64,000 nucleotides of DNA, taken from positions 1-64,000 of the forward strand of contig ONQT01000003.1 of NCBI GenBank assembly GCA_900320045.1. Direction: 5' to 3'. The notes below the pieces were generated by a model. It was not told the origin of the DNA. It saw nothing but the letters and a program-made list of their open reading frames with translations, and did no database searches. The stretch's first letter is position 1, and each line of letters begins with the position of its first letter. Shown piece by piece: positions 44,210 to 53,649 of the stretch. The translations under genes were made by a program, and so were the position numbers. This DNA comes from an uncultured Prevotellaceae bacterium (GTDB lineage Bacteria; Bacteroidota; Bacteroidia; Bacteroidales; Bacteroidaceae).

Positions 44210-45589
44210 TTACTTTTTAGGTGCGGCTGCAGCGGCACGGGCACGGATAATACCCATCACCGTACCCTTGGCCTGACGGATGTTGTCGAGCAACGGACGG
44301 TGGGCAGGACACGTGAACTGGCACGAGCCACACTCAATACAGCTGACGACCTCTTCCTTCTCGGCACGCTCCCAGTTCTTGACGGCAGCGAGCTTGGCCA
44401 GCAGGTAAGGCTCCAAGCCCATGGGGCAGGCGCTGACACACTTGGCACAACGGATACAAGGATTAGGCTCCTTGCGGAAAGCCTCCTCGCCAGAGATAAT
44501 GGTCACAGAGTTGGTACCCTTGCAGATGGGCACCTCGGTAGAGGTCAAAGCCTTACCCATCATCGGGCCACCAGCCAACAGTTTGTTGTCGCCCTCGGGC
44601 ATACCGCCACAAGCATCAATCAGATCCTGCATGGGAGTACCCATACGAACCAGGAAGTTGCCGGGGTTAGCCAACTTCTTACCAGTTACGGTGGTGTAGC
44701 GCTCGAACAGAGGCTTGCGCTTCATCACGGCCTCATACACAGCGTATGCAGTACCTACGTTCTGAACGATGGCACCCACATTGACAGGAATAGCGGGAGG
44801 TGCAGGAACCTGACGACGGATGACGGCATCAACGAGTTGCTTCTCACCACCCTGTGGGTAGCGCTGCTTCAAGGGAACGACCTCCACGCTGTATTCGCTA
44901 TTGCCGAACACTTCAGCGCACTTCTTAGTCAACAGCTCGATGGCGGGCATCTTGTTGGTCTCGATACCAATGTAACCCTTCGTCACCTTGGCACCCTTCA
45001 TCAACAGCTCAAGACCAACGAGAATCTCGTCGGCATGCTCCATCATCAGACGGAAGTCGGCAGTGATATAGGGCTCGCACTCTACGGCGTTGATAATCAC
45101 GCACTCAGCCTTCGCCGTGGGAGGAGGACAGAGCTTGATGAAGGTGGGGAAACAAGCACCACCCATACCAACGACACCGGCGGTCTTGATGCGCTCCACG
45201 ATTTCCTCGGGAGTCAGCTCGGGATGAGCCTTGAAGGTCTCCAGCTTGTCGGAACGGTCGATGGACTCTTCCCACTCGTCGCCTTCTACATTAATAATAA
45301 TAACGGGCTTACGATAGCCAGTGGCATCGATAGCGGTATCAATCTTGAATACGGTTCCGCTGACACTGCTGTAGATAGGAGCAGAGACGAAACCGCCAGC
45401 CTCAGCCAGCAGCGTACCGACCTTCACCTTGTCACCCTTGGCAACAACAGGTTTTGCGGGAGCACCGATGTGCTGCGACAGGGGGAAGATAGCCTGCTTA
45501 GGCAGGGCGGCAACCTTCGTAGCAACCTCATGGGTCAGCTTATTCTCTTCGGGGTGTACACCACCAATACGGAATGTTCTTACGTTCAT
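44210..45589 (-). CDS. rnfC: Rnf complex subunit RnfC
   Basis: 459 residues. The N-terminal barrel-sandwich domain (PIYSSVSGTVFKIDTAI) precedes the NADH/FMN-binding SLBB-type core (GMGGACFPTFIKL, NAVECEPYI). Two 4Fe-4S motifs follow: CIRCAKCVSACP and CIECGSCQFTCPAHRPLL. RnfC is the NADH-contacting peripheral subunit. It overlaps rnfB by 4 nt (45586-45589). Confidence 0.96.
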   Translation of the reverse strand: MNVRTFRIGGVHPEENKLTHEVATKVAALPKQAIFPLSQHIGAPAKPVVAKGDKVKVGTLLAEAGGFVSAPIYSSVSGTVFKIDTAIDATGYRKPVIIINVEGDEWEESIDRSDKLETFKAHPELTPEEIVERIKTAGVVGMGGACFPTFIKLCPPPTAKAECVIINAVECEPYITADFRLMMEHADEILVGLELLMKGAKVTKGYIGIETNKMPAIELLTKKCAEVFGNSEYSVEVVPLKQRYPQGGEKQLVDAVIRRQVPAPPAIPVNVGAIVQNVGTAYAVYEAVMKRKPLFERYTTVTGKKLANPGNFLVRMGTPMQDLIDACGGMPEGDNKLLAGGPMMGKALTSTEVPICKGTNSVTIISGEEAFRKEPNPCIRCAKCVSACPMGLEPYLLAKLAAVKNWERAEKEEVVSCIECGSCQFTCPAHRPLLDNIRQAKGTVMGIIRARAAAAAPKK

Positions 45590-46593
45590 GCTTTCTCCTC
45601 CTTCTTTACTTCGGGTTCAACATTTTTCTCAGCCTTAGGAGCTGGTGCGGCCTTAGGAGCCTCTGCCTTAGGAGCAGCAGGTGCCTCAGCGGGAGCGGCT
45701 TTAGGAGCCTCAGCCTTGGGAGCGGCGGCAGGTGCAGCAGCCTCTTTGGGTTTGGGAGCAGGAGCCGGTGTGGGGAAGTTGACGTCGTGGATGGCCTTCG
45801 TAGGACAAACGCTGACGCACTTACGGCAGATGCGGCACTTGTTGAAGTCAATGTAAGAAACGTTGCCCTCAATGGTGATGGCACCGAAGTTACACTCCTT
45901 CTCACACTTGCCACAACCGATACAAGCGGCCTTACAAGCCTTCATAGCTACAGGACCCTTGTCCTTGTTGACACAAGAGACGAACACTCTCCTACCCTTC
46001 GGACCCTTCTTGCGAAGCTCGATGATGTGGCGAGGACAAGCCTTGACACAGGCACCACAAGAGGTACACTTCTCTTCATCGACCTCGGGCAAACCGGTCT
46101 CAGGATTCATGTGGATAGCGTCGAACTGGCAGGCAGCGACACAGTCGCCACAACCCAGACAGCCGAAACCGCAAGCGGTCTCACCGGCACCACAGGAGTT
46201 CATGGCTGCACAGGTGCGCAGACCACTATACTCTGCAATCTTCGGACGCAAGGCACAGGTTCCGTTACAACGTACTACGGCTACCATAGGCTCACCGTTG
46301 GCAATGGCCATACCCAGCAGGTCGGCCACCTTACCCATCACTTCTGCTCCGCCGACGGGACACTTCAGTCCTTCAATGCTTCCGGCATCGGCACCCTTCA
46401 CCAGGGCATCTGCCAAGCCACTGCATCCGGCAAATCCGCAACCGCCACAGTTGGCACCCGGCAACTGCTCAGTAACCTGGGCAATACGGGGGTCTTCATA
46501 GACGGCGAACTTCTTGGAGCAGACATACAGCACAAGGGCGGCAATCAGACCGATAGCACCCAATACTGCAACTGCAATCAAAATGAAATCCAT
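45586..46593 (-). CDS. rnfB: Rnf complex subunit RnfB with Ala/Pro/Lys-rich tail
   Basis: 335 residues. One N-terminal membrane helix (LIAVAVLGAIGLIAALVLYV), a 4Fe-4S motif GANCGGCGFAGC, and several ferredoxin-type clusters (CGLGCLGCGDCVAAC-like, CTSCGACVKACP, CIGCGKCEKEC, CRICRKCVSVCP). RnfB is the ferredoxin-accepting subunit. The last 60 residues are a repetitive Ala/Pro/Lys stretch (KAEAPKAAP units), longer than in many homologues. They may be a flexible tether. It overlaps rnfC by 4 nt. Confidence 0.95.
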   Translation of the reverse strand: MDFILIAVAVLGAIGLIAALVLYVCSKKFAVYEDPRIAQVTEQLPGANCGGCGFAGCSGLADALVKGADAGSIEGLKCPVGGAEVMGKVADLLGMAIANGEPMVAVVRCNGTCALRPKIAEYSGLRTCAAMNSCGAGETACGFGCLGCGDCVAACQFDAIHMNPETGLPEVDEEKCTSCGACVKACPRHIIELRKKGPKGRRVFVSCVNKDKGPVAMKACKAACIGCGKCEKECNFGAITIEGNVSYIDFNKCRICRKCVSVCPTKAIHDVNFPTPAPAPKPKEAAAPAAAPKAEAPKAAPAEAPAAPKAEAPKAAPAPKAEKNVEPEVKKEEKA

Positions 46594-46681
46594 AAAGTTA
46601 CTTTGTTTGTTATTGTTTTTAGTATGTTAATGTTATTGCATGATTGTTCTCTCTTTAAACGACAGGCGCATGCCATGAACT

Positions 46682-47095
46682 TCAGTCTTCTATCCAGAAG
46701 GACAGATGGTCACTGATGCGACGGCGCATGAGGTATAGCACACCATAATAGGGAGCCAGCGCTAGGAGTCCAGCCAAAGCTGCCCATAGTTCGTTATGCG
46801 TCAGCGCCAGCACAAGGACCAGCACGCCTACCAACACCACGAAAGGCAAGCCAAAGCCCAATAGCAGGGCACGTCCTGCAACCGCACGAGAAGCCACGAC
46901 CTTCACCGTCTGTCCAACGGAATAGCGCCGGCTATCAGCACCATAGACGTCGATGACCTTCTCCTTCGCCTCGGCAGCATTGCAGTAGCCCGCCACCTTG
47001 CAGGCAGCACATGCCGAAGTCTGGACGATACGCACATGAACGCAACCCTCCTCGACACGCTCGACAACCCCCGAATGCGATATATTGTTTCTCAT
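46682..47095 (-). CDS. rseC: RseC/MucC family protein
   Basis: 137 residues: an N-terminal soluble domain with the Cys motif SACAACKVAGYC, then two membrane helices (about 75-95 and 98-118). RseC homologues occur upstream of rnf genes and are needed for SoxR reduction or Rnf assembly in other bacteria. It is the first gene of the rnf operon, 88 nt before rnfB. The Cys cluster might hold a metal or redox centre. Confidence 0.9.
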   Translation of the reverse strand: MRNNISHSGVVERVEEGCVHVRIVQTSACAACKVAGYCNAAEAKEKVIDVYGADSRRYSVGQTVKVVASRAVAGRALLLGFGLPFVVLVGVLVLVLALTHNELWAALAGLLALAPYYGVLYLMRRRISDHLSFWIED

Positions 47096-47123
47096 ACGAT
47101 TGTAAACTCGACTTTACAATTTG

Positions 47124-47131
47124 CAAAGGTA
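47124..47131 (-). promoter_or_regulatory. -7 box for rseC-rnfBCDGEA
   Basis: TACCTTTG on the minus strand, 29 nt before the ATG at 47095. Confidence 0.75.
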
Positions 47132-47201
47132 GTGAATATTTATGAATATGTACGTTAATTAGCACATTTTAACTATCCTAAACGCTGAAACACGGCGTTT
47201 T

Positions 47202-48104
47202 TTATCGCAACAACAGAAAATCGCCCACACGAATAGCGTATTCGGGCGGCAGATTGTTGATCTTATACAGATTCTTCAGACGGATGCCGTATTGCTGCGA
47301 AATGCTATACATGGATTCGCCAGCTCTGACCTGGTGGGGGCGATTCTTGTATTCCTTAGGAGCCTTGCGGCGCTTCTTCTTCAGCCAGATGCGCTCCCCC
47401 TCCTCTATCGGGTCATGTTTGTCGCGCTCGTTGAAACTGGCCAGACGACTATAGGATATGCCTGCATCCTGCGCTATCGAACGGAACGTATCTCCCTTAC
47501 GTGCAATAACATAATAATTATCATTAAAGAAATATACATGACGCAGGTCACCCAATTCCAACTGTCGTTCCTGGAACTTGTCAAGGTGTCCGTTTTTGTC
47601 ATATTTGTCCAAATGATACAACTCAATGATGTTAATCAGTCTGGTGGCATAGACAGGACTGGTGGCATAGCCGCAGGCTTTCAAGCCTTTGGCCCAACCC
47701 TTGTAGTCGGTCTTCTTCAATTCAAACAAACGCGCATAGCGGGAACTGTTCTTCAAGAACAAGGAGTGGTCGACATAACTCTGATAGGCATTATCGTAGG
47801 CACGGAAACACTCCTGCAGTTCGTCGTCGTCATGATAGGTTTTTCGCCCCGTCCATCCATTGCACTTGATACCGAAGTGATTATTACCTTTTCGGGCCAG
47901 TTCACTTCTTCCTGCTCCTGACTCCAAGACACCCTGAGCAAGCGTAATACTGGCAGGAATGCCGTATTTCTGCATCTGCTCAATGGCAATATCGTCGTAC
48001 GTATCAAAATAGTCCTGATAGGTTTTATTCCATGAAATACTCTGTGAACAACCATACTGAAGTCCTCCACAGAGCAAAAAAAATGAAAAAATGAGCCGTT
48101 TCAT
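47202..48104 (-). CDS. Secreted glucosaminidase with LysM domains
   Basis: 300 residues. The signal peptide ends at LQYGC, which looks like a lipobox (possible lipoprotein). The glucosaminidase (GH73-type) domain has QGVLESGAGRSELARKGNNHFGIKC, with the predicted catalytic Glu in the LESGAG motif, and YVDHSLFLKNSSRY. C-terminal LysM motifs are in NYYVIARKGDTFRSIAQDAG and HQVRAGESMYSISQQYGI. It cleaves peptidoglycan glycan strands. It is divergent from cdd; the two promoters face each other at 48128-48155. Confidence 0.9.
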   Translation of the reverse strand: MKRLIFSFFLLCGGLQYGCSQSISWNKTYQDYFDTYDDIAIEQMQKYGIPASITLAQGVLESGAGRSELARKGNNHFGIKCNGWTGRKTYHDDDELQECFRAYDNAYQSYVDHSLFLKNSSRYARLFELKKTDYKGWAKGLKACGYATSPVYATRLINIIELYHLDKYDKNGHLDKFQERQLELGDLRHVYFFNDNYYVIARKGDTFRSIAQDAGISYSRLASFNERDKHDPIEEGERIWLKKKRRKAPKEYKNRPHQVRAGESMYSISQQYGIRLKNLYKINNLPPEYAIRVGDFLLLR

Positions 48105-48127
48105 GTATTTTCTTGTGAATTTTGATG

Positions 48128-48135
48128 CAAAAGTA
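48128..48135 (-). promoter_or_regulatory. -7 box for the glucosaminidase gene
   Basis: TACTTTTG on the minus strand, 24 nt before the ATG at 48104. It is followed within 12 nt by the divergent cdd box. Confidence 0.65.
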
Positions 48136-48147
48136 AGGAAAAATAAT

Positions 48148-48155
48148 TATATTTG
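48148..48155 (+). promoter_or_regulatory. -7 box for cdd
   Basis: TATATTTG, 19 nt before the ATG at 48175. The two divergent promoters lie close together, so they may compete for polymerase. Confidence 0.6.
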
Positions 48156-48174
48156 CAACAAAAATCTAAATATT

Positions 48175-48648
48175 ATGGAAGAACTCACCCTAAAATCTAC
48201 AATCAAAGTAGCCCAATGGTCTGAATTGTCAGATATTGAAAAGAAGTTAGTTGAAACGGCCAAGCAGTCCACCTACAACTCGTATGCCCCCTACTCTCAC
48301 TTTCACGTTGGTGCAGGTATCCTGCTGAAGAACGGTGTCATCGTGCCTGGTTGCAATCAAGAGAATGCAGCATTCCCGGTAGGTATCTGCGCAGAGCGGT
48401 CGGCCATCTTTGCCGCCGGTGCCCAATATCCTGACCAGCCCATCATGATGCTGGCTATCGCAGAGCGTAACAGCGAGGGGAAATTCCTGGAGGAGCCTGC
48501 CAGTCCCTGCGGTTCCTGCCGTCAGGTCATCATTGAGACCGAGACACGCTTCAAGCAGCCTATGCGTATTCTGTTGTACGGCACCAACCATACGTACATC
48601 ATAGACGGCATCAAGGAACTCATGCCCCTGTCGTTCACAGAGTTTTAG
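48175..48648 (+). CDS. cdd: Cytidine deaminase
   Basis: 157 residues from the ATG that follows the promoter box; longer in-frame starts lie inside the divergent gene. Deaminates cytidine and deoxycytidine to uridine in the cytoplasm. Zinc-binding motifs are CAERSAIFAAG (His replaced by Cys, as in tetrameric enzymes) and PCGSCRQVI. YAPYSHFHVGAG is the substrate loop. A single-gene unit, convergent with the FAD enzyme gene. Confidence 0.95.
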   Translation: MEELTLKSTIKVAQWSELSDIEKKLVETAKQSTYNSYAPYSHFHVGAGILLKNGVIVPGCNQENAAFPVGICAERSAIFAAGAQYPDQPIMMLAIAERNSEGKFLEEPASPCGSCRQVIIETETRFKQPMRILLYGTNHTYIIDGIKELMPLSFTEF

Positions 48649-48670
48649 GACATTTCGCGCGCGAACCTTA

Positions 48671-50236
48671 TTATTTATTAATGCCGCAGCCTTCTAAATA
48701 GGCTGCGCACATGTCGGCACACCGCTCCCCATCCACGCCTGCCGACACAATACCACCGGCATAGCCTGCGCCCTCCCCACAAGGAAAAAGTCCCTGCAGT
48801 CGTACATGCATCAACGTTTCCGGCTGTCGCACAATCCTTACAGGACTGCTAGTACGGGTCTCCACGCCAATCATCACCGCTTCATTAGTCAGAAACCCGT
48901 GGCATTGTCTGCCAAAAGCCTTAAAGCCTTCCTGGAGGCGATGGCTGATGCTGGAGGGTAACCAGAAATGAAGGGGTGAAGAAATCAGTCCCGGTGCATA
49001 CGAACTACGAGGCAAATCATAGCTCAGCCTCTTGTTGACGAAGTCGGCCATACGCTGAGCTGGAGCTGTCTGCTTCATATTACCTTGCTGCCAGCATGTA
49101 CGTTCCAGTTCCTCCTGGAAGTTCAAGACTCGCAAGGGGTCGTCACCCTCTATATCATCAGAACGGGTTTCAACGACCATACCGCTATTCGACCATTGTC
49201 CACCGCGATTCGACGGACTCATACCGTTGACAACAATCTGCTGGCGGTCTGTGGCTGCGGGTATCACGAAGCCTCCCGGACACATACAGAACGAATATAT
49301 GCCGCGACCTTCTACCTGTGTTACAAAAGAGTATTCAGCAGCAGGCAAGTACTTGCCCCTACCCTGACGGTTGTGGTACTGAATCTGGTCTATCAGCATA
49401 GAGGGATGTTCCAAACGGACACCAACGGCAATTCCCTTGGCTTCTATCTCTACACCACTACCGGCCAGATAGCGATAGACATCACGGGCCGAGTGACCAG
49501 TTGCCAAAATCACCGGACCTCTCCACTCTCTACCGTCTGCCGTCAATATGCCTACCACCTGAGACTCCTTGAGCAGTAGCTGGGTCATCTTCGTCTGGAA
49601 ATGCACCTCACCGCCACAACGGATGATGGTGTTACGCATATTCTCAATGACCCTTGGCAACTTATCCGTACCAATATGAGGATGGGCATCAGCAAGAATA
49701 TTGGTAGAAGCTCCATGCTGGCAAAACACATGGAGGATTTTCTCTATCGAGCCGCGCTTCTTGGAACGGGTGTACAGTTTGCCATCACTATAAGCGCCAG
49801 CACCTCCCTCACCAAAACAGTAGTTACTTTCAGGATCTACCTGCTGCGTCTTGGTAATCAGTGAAAGGTCACACTTACGGTCATGGACGTTCTTTCCCCG
49901 TTCAATGACAATAGGCCTAAGGCCATGTTCTATCAGGCGTAGGGCAGCAAACAGTCCTCCAGGGCCGGCTCCCACGACAATGACCTGCGGACAACCGCTG
50001 ACATCCGGGTAGTCAGTATGCTGATATTCATCGTCGGCAGGCTGTTCATTGATATAGATGCGTACTTTCAGGTTGACAAAGATGGTTCGTTGACGGGCAT
50101 CAATACTACGGCGCAGGATACGCACAGCAGTAATGGTACGCACGTCAAAGCCGTACTCGTCAGCAAGGAATCCACGAAGGGACTGCTCATTGACCGCAAC
50201 CTGAGGGACGACCCTCACCTGATACTCATGAATCAT
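48671..50236 (-). CDS. FAD-dependent oxidoreductase, uncharacterised
   Basis: 521 residues. A dinucleotide-binding Rossmann motif GAGPGGLFAALRLIEHGLRP starts at about residue 90, with ATGHSARDVYRYL and the C-terminal GEGAGYAGGIVSAGVDG FAD contact. The N-terminal 80 residues form a small alpha/beta domain. The family is annotated only as NAD(P)/FAD-dependent dehydrogenase. No signal peptide. It is the last gene of a five-gene minus-strand operon and overlaps the YkvA gene by 4 nt (50233-50236). Substrate unknown. Confidence 0.85.
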   Translation of the reverse strand: MIHEYQVRVVPQVAVNEQSLRGFLADEYGFDVRTITAVRILRRSIDARQRTIFVNLKVRIYINEQPADDEYQHTDYPDVSGCPQVIVVGAGPGGLFAALRLIEHGLRPIVIERGKNVHDRKCDLSLITKTQQVDPESNYCFGEGGAGAYSDGKLYTRSKKRGSIEKILHVFCQHGASTNILADAHPHIGTDKLPRVIENMRNTIIRCGGEVHFQTKMTQLLLKESQVVGILTADGREWRGPVILATGHSARDVYRYLAGSGVEIEAKGIAVGVRLEHPSMLIDQIQYHNRQGRGKYLPAAEYSFVTQVEGRGIYSFCMCPGGFVIPAATDRQQIVVNGMSPSNRGGQWSNSGMVVETRSDDIEGDDPLRVLNFQEELERTCWQQGNMKQTAPAQRMADFVNKRLSYDLPRSSYAPGLISSPLHFWLPSSISHRLQEGFKAFGRQCHGFLTNEAVMIGVETRTSSPVRIVRQPETLMHVRLQGLFPCGEGAGYAGGIVSAGVDGERCADMCAAYLEGCGINK

Positions 50237-50622
50237 TCTTCATCAAAGAGATGGTTAATCTCGTTGATTTCATCCTCGTCGAACCACTTGGACAGACGTT
50301 CCTTGGCCTTCGTCTGGATGTCCGGATCAATGTCGGTCCACACTTTCTTCAGCACAAAGAGCAACACAGCTAGGTCATCCGTCAGTCCCGCAATGGGAAT
50401 GGCATCGGGCACGACGTCCAAAGGACTTATCATATAGCCCAGCGCACCTATAATCATAGCCTTGTTGGTCTTGCTGATTTTATCACTCTGCAGCGTATAG
50501 TAAAGTATCAACGCTGCATAAACCAGTTTAGAGCCTGCGCGTTTGGCAATACGCGCAATCTTGTCCACAAAGTCCGTCTGAGAGAACTTATTGGCATAGC
50601 TCATAAAATCGGGTAGTTCCAT
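50233..50622 (-). CDS. YkvA (DUF1232) family protein
   Basis: 129 residues. The DUF1232 core is in GALGYMISPLDVVPDAIPIAGLTDD, with the typical Asp-Pro-Asp motif and two amphipathic helices. Probably membrane-associated; function unknown. It overlaps the FAD gene by 4 nt and follows the DUF1460 gene by 7 nt, so it is made with them. Confidence 0.88.
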   Translation of the reverse strand: MELPDFMSYANKFSQTDFVDKIARIAKRAGSKLVYAALILYYTLQSDKISKTNKAMIIGALGYMISPLDVVPDAIPIAGLTDDLAVLLFVLKKVWTDIDPDIQTKAKERLSKWFDEDEINEINHLFDEE

Positions 50623-50629
50623 ATCTTTT

Positions 50630-51484
50630 CTATTTAATTCTTATGATTCTTATTCCTGTAAATGAAGGATGCTTCTGCATGTATTTATAAAGCGTCATGG
50701 GCTCCAGCACGACTTTCTTGTGCAACTGAGATGCATTCAGCAAGTGCAGTTCGTTCTTCTTCCAAACTGCAAAACCAAGATGGGCGATATCCAATCCTGG
50801 CTTATTGCACGTAATGGCGATGATATCGCCGTCGTGTACAGTCTGTCGCAGCAGCGCCGTGTTCCGGATGGCCGTCTTGGGAATATACCTAAAAGTTTGA
50901 CCTGTTAGGACTTCCTCCTGTTGCCGGATGACGGGTACAAACTCCGGATGAGCCTTGAGTGCCTGATAGGACTGGGGATGCTGGCTCATGTAGTTGACCT
51001 TCAGCGTCTGAACTCCAGTGAACGGCGGACATGGCTCCTGTATTTCTTTGACGAGTTGCATACTCACTTTGTCACCAATCCAATCAGAGAAATAATGCAA
51101 ACGGCTGGTATAGTTCTTCAATGCCCCCTGACGGTAGCGCAGCGTCTGCAACGCCCTCAAATAGTCATTCCACGTCTTCTTACCCTGCCGGACACACAGC
51201 GTCAAAGCCGTCACCGTCTCGACCAGTGTCGTACAGTCCAACTGACGGGTGTTCACCACCAACTGCTCATCATCAGACCCGTAGGCATCAGGTTTCATAT
51301 AGGCAACCTCCAAAGTCTGGCCGACATAGGGACGCCCCAGCAGTTGTCTGGCAAACCACAAGGTCCCACTGTTATCCGGTGCCTTCTTCAACAGACGACA
51401 TATGGTCATGCTATCGGCTCGCTCATAAATCTGAGCGTGCACCGATAAGGGCAGCAGGAGCAACAAATATAACAGTCTCTTCAT
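50630..51484 (-). CDS. DUF1460 protein (NlpC/P60-like amidase fold)
   Basis: 284 residues with a Sec signal (SVHAQ). DUF1460 members adopt an NlpC/P60-like fold. The candidate catalytic Cys is in TRQLDCTTLVETV (about 84), and the His in GLDIAHLGFAVW (about 237). This fits a periplasmic amidase or peptidase acting on peptidoglycan. It overlaps the DUF4421 gene by 4 nt (51481-51484). Confidence 0.85.
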   Translation of the reverse strand: MKRLLYLLLLLPLSVHAQIYERADSMTICRLLKKAPDNSGTLWFARQLLGRPYVGQTLEVAYMKPDAYGSDDEQLVVNTRQLDCTTLVETVTALTLCVRQGKKTWNDYLRALQTLRYRQGALKNYTSRLHYFSDWIGDKVSMQLVKEIQEPCPPFTGVQTLKVNYMSQHPQSYQALKAHPEFVPVIRQQEEVLTGQTFRYIPKTAIRNTALLRQTVHDGDIIAITCNKPGLDIAHLGFAVWKKNELHLLNASQLHKKVVLEPMTLYKYMQKHPSFTGIRIIRIK

Positions 51485-52587
51485 TTTTTGGTTTTCTTCT
51501 TCCTATATTCTTTTTTGGCGCCGAAGTTATATCCGGCATAGATATTCAGGCTGCCAAAGATATTGTTGGCAGCAAAACGTTCTTTCTTATAGTTGTAAGC
51601 TCGTACGATAGCCGATAGTCCGGCATACCATCGGGTATTATTCCATACCAGACCGAAACGTCCCACGCCATCTATATTGACATTTGATATATTGAAGTCA
51701 CGAATATTGAAGCGCTTGCTACCTTCTTCCGATAACTCACTATAAGTTTTCTTGTAGGCGAGTGCCAATGACAAACTGCCAGCGAGTAACCAGTTTCGGG
51801 CAAAGACCCAATTATAACCATAACCTACCGACACGTTAATATCATGATACTTCACGCTATTGAACATCAAAGCGCTATCCAACTGTATATCCTGCCGGCC
51901 TAATCGCTCATCGATGAGCCGTTGCAACCGATCCGCGTCAAATTCTATGCTATTTCTCAGATAGCCCAATCCTACCATCCACGAGCCACAACTCAGTTTC
52001 TGGCAGGAACTCTGGTTGAAGGCTGCAGGATAAGAGAAGCGCTTGTGGTTGAAGATATAATAGACATTGACACCTGTAATGCCCACATTGATACCATCGA
52101 AGGATGCATTTTCCAAGGCATCAGCATCTATGTTACCTCCAAGTTTTACATTGCGAATTTTGTAGTCGCTGCCTGTGCGGCGATAATAGATGTCTGCACC
52201 TATTTGGGCACTGTAGAAACTAAAATCAAACTTTTTGGAATTGGAACTTAAGTCCACATGGCGCAAGTCGAAGGTGTAACCGAAAAATGCCCAACGCCAA
52301 CCGAAATAAGGACCGACCTTTAATGCGGGTGTGGGAGCAAAGGTTATGGACTGATGATTTTCAGTAACAGAACTCAACCTATAATAGTCGTAGTTGTATA
52401 TTCCCTGAACCATAACGGACCAGTCATAATGCTGCGGTTCGACATAATTGGTATCAATATAGGTAAATCCCTCTACAACACGGCGCAGCCAGCTCTTTTT
52501 CTTAGGTTGCTGTATAGCAGAAATGGAGTCTTGCGCCTGTAAACCGAGACTCACCATACATAATATGACCAGCAGCAACTTTCTCAT
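51481..52587 (-). CDS. DUF4421 outer-membrane protein
   Basis: 368 residues. Signal peptide (GLQAQ), then a strand-rich chain with the DUF4421 features YIDTNYVEPQHYDWSVMVQG, TFAPTPALKVGPYFGWRW and a C-terminal aromatic strand NIYAGYNFGAK. It is expected to be an outer-membrane barrel. It follows the Gfo/Idh gene by 7 nt and overlaps DUF1460 by 4 nt. Function unknown; the operon context links it to a periplasmic amidase. Confidence 0.85.
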   Translation of the reverse strand: MRKLLLVILCMVSLGLQAQDSISAIQQPKKKSWLRRVVEGFTYIDTNYVEPQHYDWSVMVQGIYNYDYYRLSSVTENHQSITFAPTPALKVGPYFGWRWAFFGYTFDLRHVDLSSNSKKFDFSFYSAQIGADIYYRRTGSDYKIRNVKLGGNIDADALENASFDGINVGITGVNVYYIFNHKRFSYPAAFNQSSCQKLSCGSWMVGLGYLRNSIEFDADRLQRLIDERLGRQDIQLDSALMFNSVKYHDINVSVGYGYNWVFARNWLLAGSLSLALAYKKTYSELSEEGSKRFNIRDFNISNVNIDGVGRFGLVWNNTRWYAGLSAIVRAYNYKKERFAANNIFGSLNIYAGYNFGAKKEYRKKKTKK

Positions 52588-52594
52588 TCCTCGT

Positions 52595-53578
52595 TCAGAA
52601 CTTGCCTAAGATACGGTCTAACACCCAGTTGGTAGGCGTCGCCGATACGCTGGTACAATTACAAAGACCTATACCCTGGAGGTGTTCGCAAACGCTCTTG
52701 ATAATGGGGAATTGCACGTAGGACGGATTTGGAACGTCCAAAACCTCTGTCCCTGCACTACTATGCAACTTGATGGGCTGGAAATCGAAAACCGAGAAGC
52801 ATACCATGCCTTGACTGCCAATAATCTCAATACGATCTTCACTGGCTGACTCGTGAGCCACGAAGCACCATGACCCGCTGCCCGTCAGTCCGTTCTCGAA
52901 CTCAAAGCAGGCACTTACCGTATCTTCAGCACCATACAGGCCGCCGCGGTTGGTACAAAAACCACGGGCTTCGATAATAACCCCGAAGAGATACTGTAAG
53001 AAATCCAATTGATGAGGAGCCATATCGTAAAAATATCCACCACCTGCAATATCAGGCTGCAGACGCCAAGGAAACTCACCATTCTTACCGAAATCCTCTG
53101 GACGCGGAGGAGTGGCGAAGCGTATCTGAACGGCAATAATCTTACCCAACACTCCGCTTTCAACAATCTCTTTAACCTTTTGAAAATACGGAAGATATCG
53201 TCGATAGTATGCCACAAAGCAAGGTACTCCTGTTTCTTCGCTAACACGATTGATACGGGCGCAATCCTCATATGCCGCAGCCAAAGGTTTCTCAACGTAA
53301 ACAGGCTTGCCTGCCTTCATCGCCATGATAGCATAGGTGGCATGACTACTGGGTGGCGTGGCAATATAGACGGCATTGACATCTGTATCGTTAATGAGTT
53401 CCTGGGCATCTGTGTACCACCTAGGGATGCCGTGACGTTCAGCATAACTACTGGCACTATGGCCGTGACGACTCATCACTGCCACGACTTCCGAGCCTTC
53501 TACCTCTGAGAATGCCGGACCGCTTTTCTTTTCCGTTACCTCACCGCATCCGATGAAGCCCCACTTCAAATTCTTCAT
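52595..53578 (-). CDS. Gfo/Idh/MocA-family oxidoreductase
   Basis: 327 residues from the ATG at 53578; an earlier TTG in frame lies inside the promoter box and cannot be the start. The N-terminal Rossmann motif is WGFIGCGEVTEKKSGPAF, then AVYIATPPSSHATYAI, and YVEKPLAAAYEDC carries the EKP motif. The C-terminal domain is the usual substrate domain. It probably acts on a sugar or inositol-like substrate with NAD(P). First gene of the five-gene operon; leader of about 6 nt. Confidence 0.9.
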   Translation of the reverse strand: MKNLKWGFIGCGEVTEKKSGPAFSEVEGSEVVAVMSRHGHSASSYAERHGIPRWYTDAQELINDTDVNAVYIATPPSSHATYAIMAMKAGKPVYVEKPLAAAYEDCARINRVSEETGVPCFVAYYRRYLPYFQKVKEIVESGVLGKIIAVQIRFATPPRPEDFGKNGEFPWRLQPDIAGGGYFYDMAPHQLDFLQYLFGVIIEARGFCTNRGGLYGAEDTVSACFEFENGLTGSGSWCFVAHESASEDRIEIIGSQGMVCFSVFDFQPIKLHSSAGTEVLDVPNPSYVQFPIIKSVCEHLQGIGLCNCTSVSATPTNWVLDRILGKF

Positions 53579-53587
53579 ATTCGTTTG

Positions 53588-53595
53588 CAAAGTTA
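53588..53595 (-). promoter_or_regulatory. -7 box for the five-gene operon
   Basis: TAACTTTG on the minus strand, ending 9 nt before the ATG at 53578. Confidence 0.7.
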
Positions 53596-53649
53596 CTACT
53601 TTTTTCCTGTTTTCTATCCTTTCATTGTCATTATTATAGTCCCTTTTTT

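Noticed and set aside
44144-45856. 570-codon plus-strand ORF opposite rnfC
   Set aside because: The minus frame is clearly RnfC with conserved iron-sulfur motifs. The plus frame has low-complexity composition from codon bias and no domain.
53588-53590. Upstream TTG start for the Gfo/Idh protein
   Set aside because: The codon lies inside the promoter -7 box, so it would not be transcribed. The ATG at 53578 is preferred.
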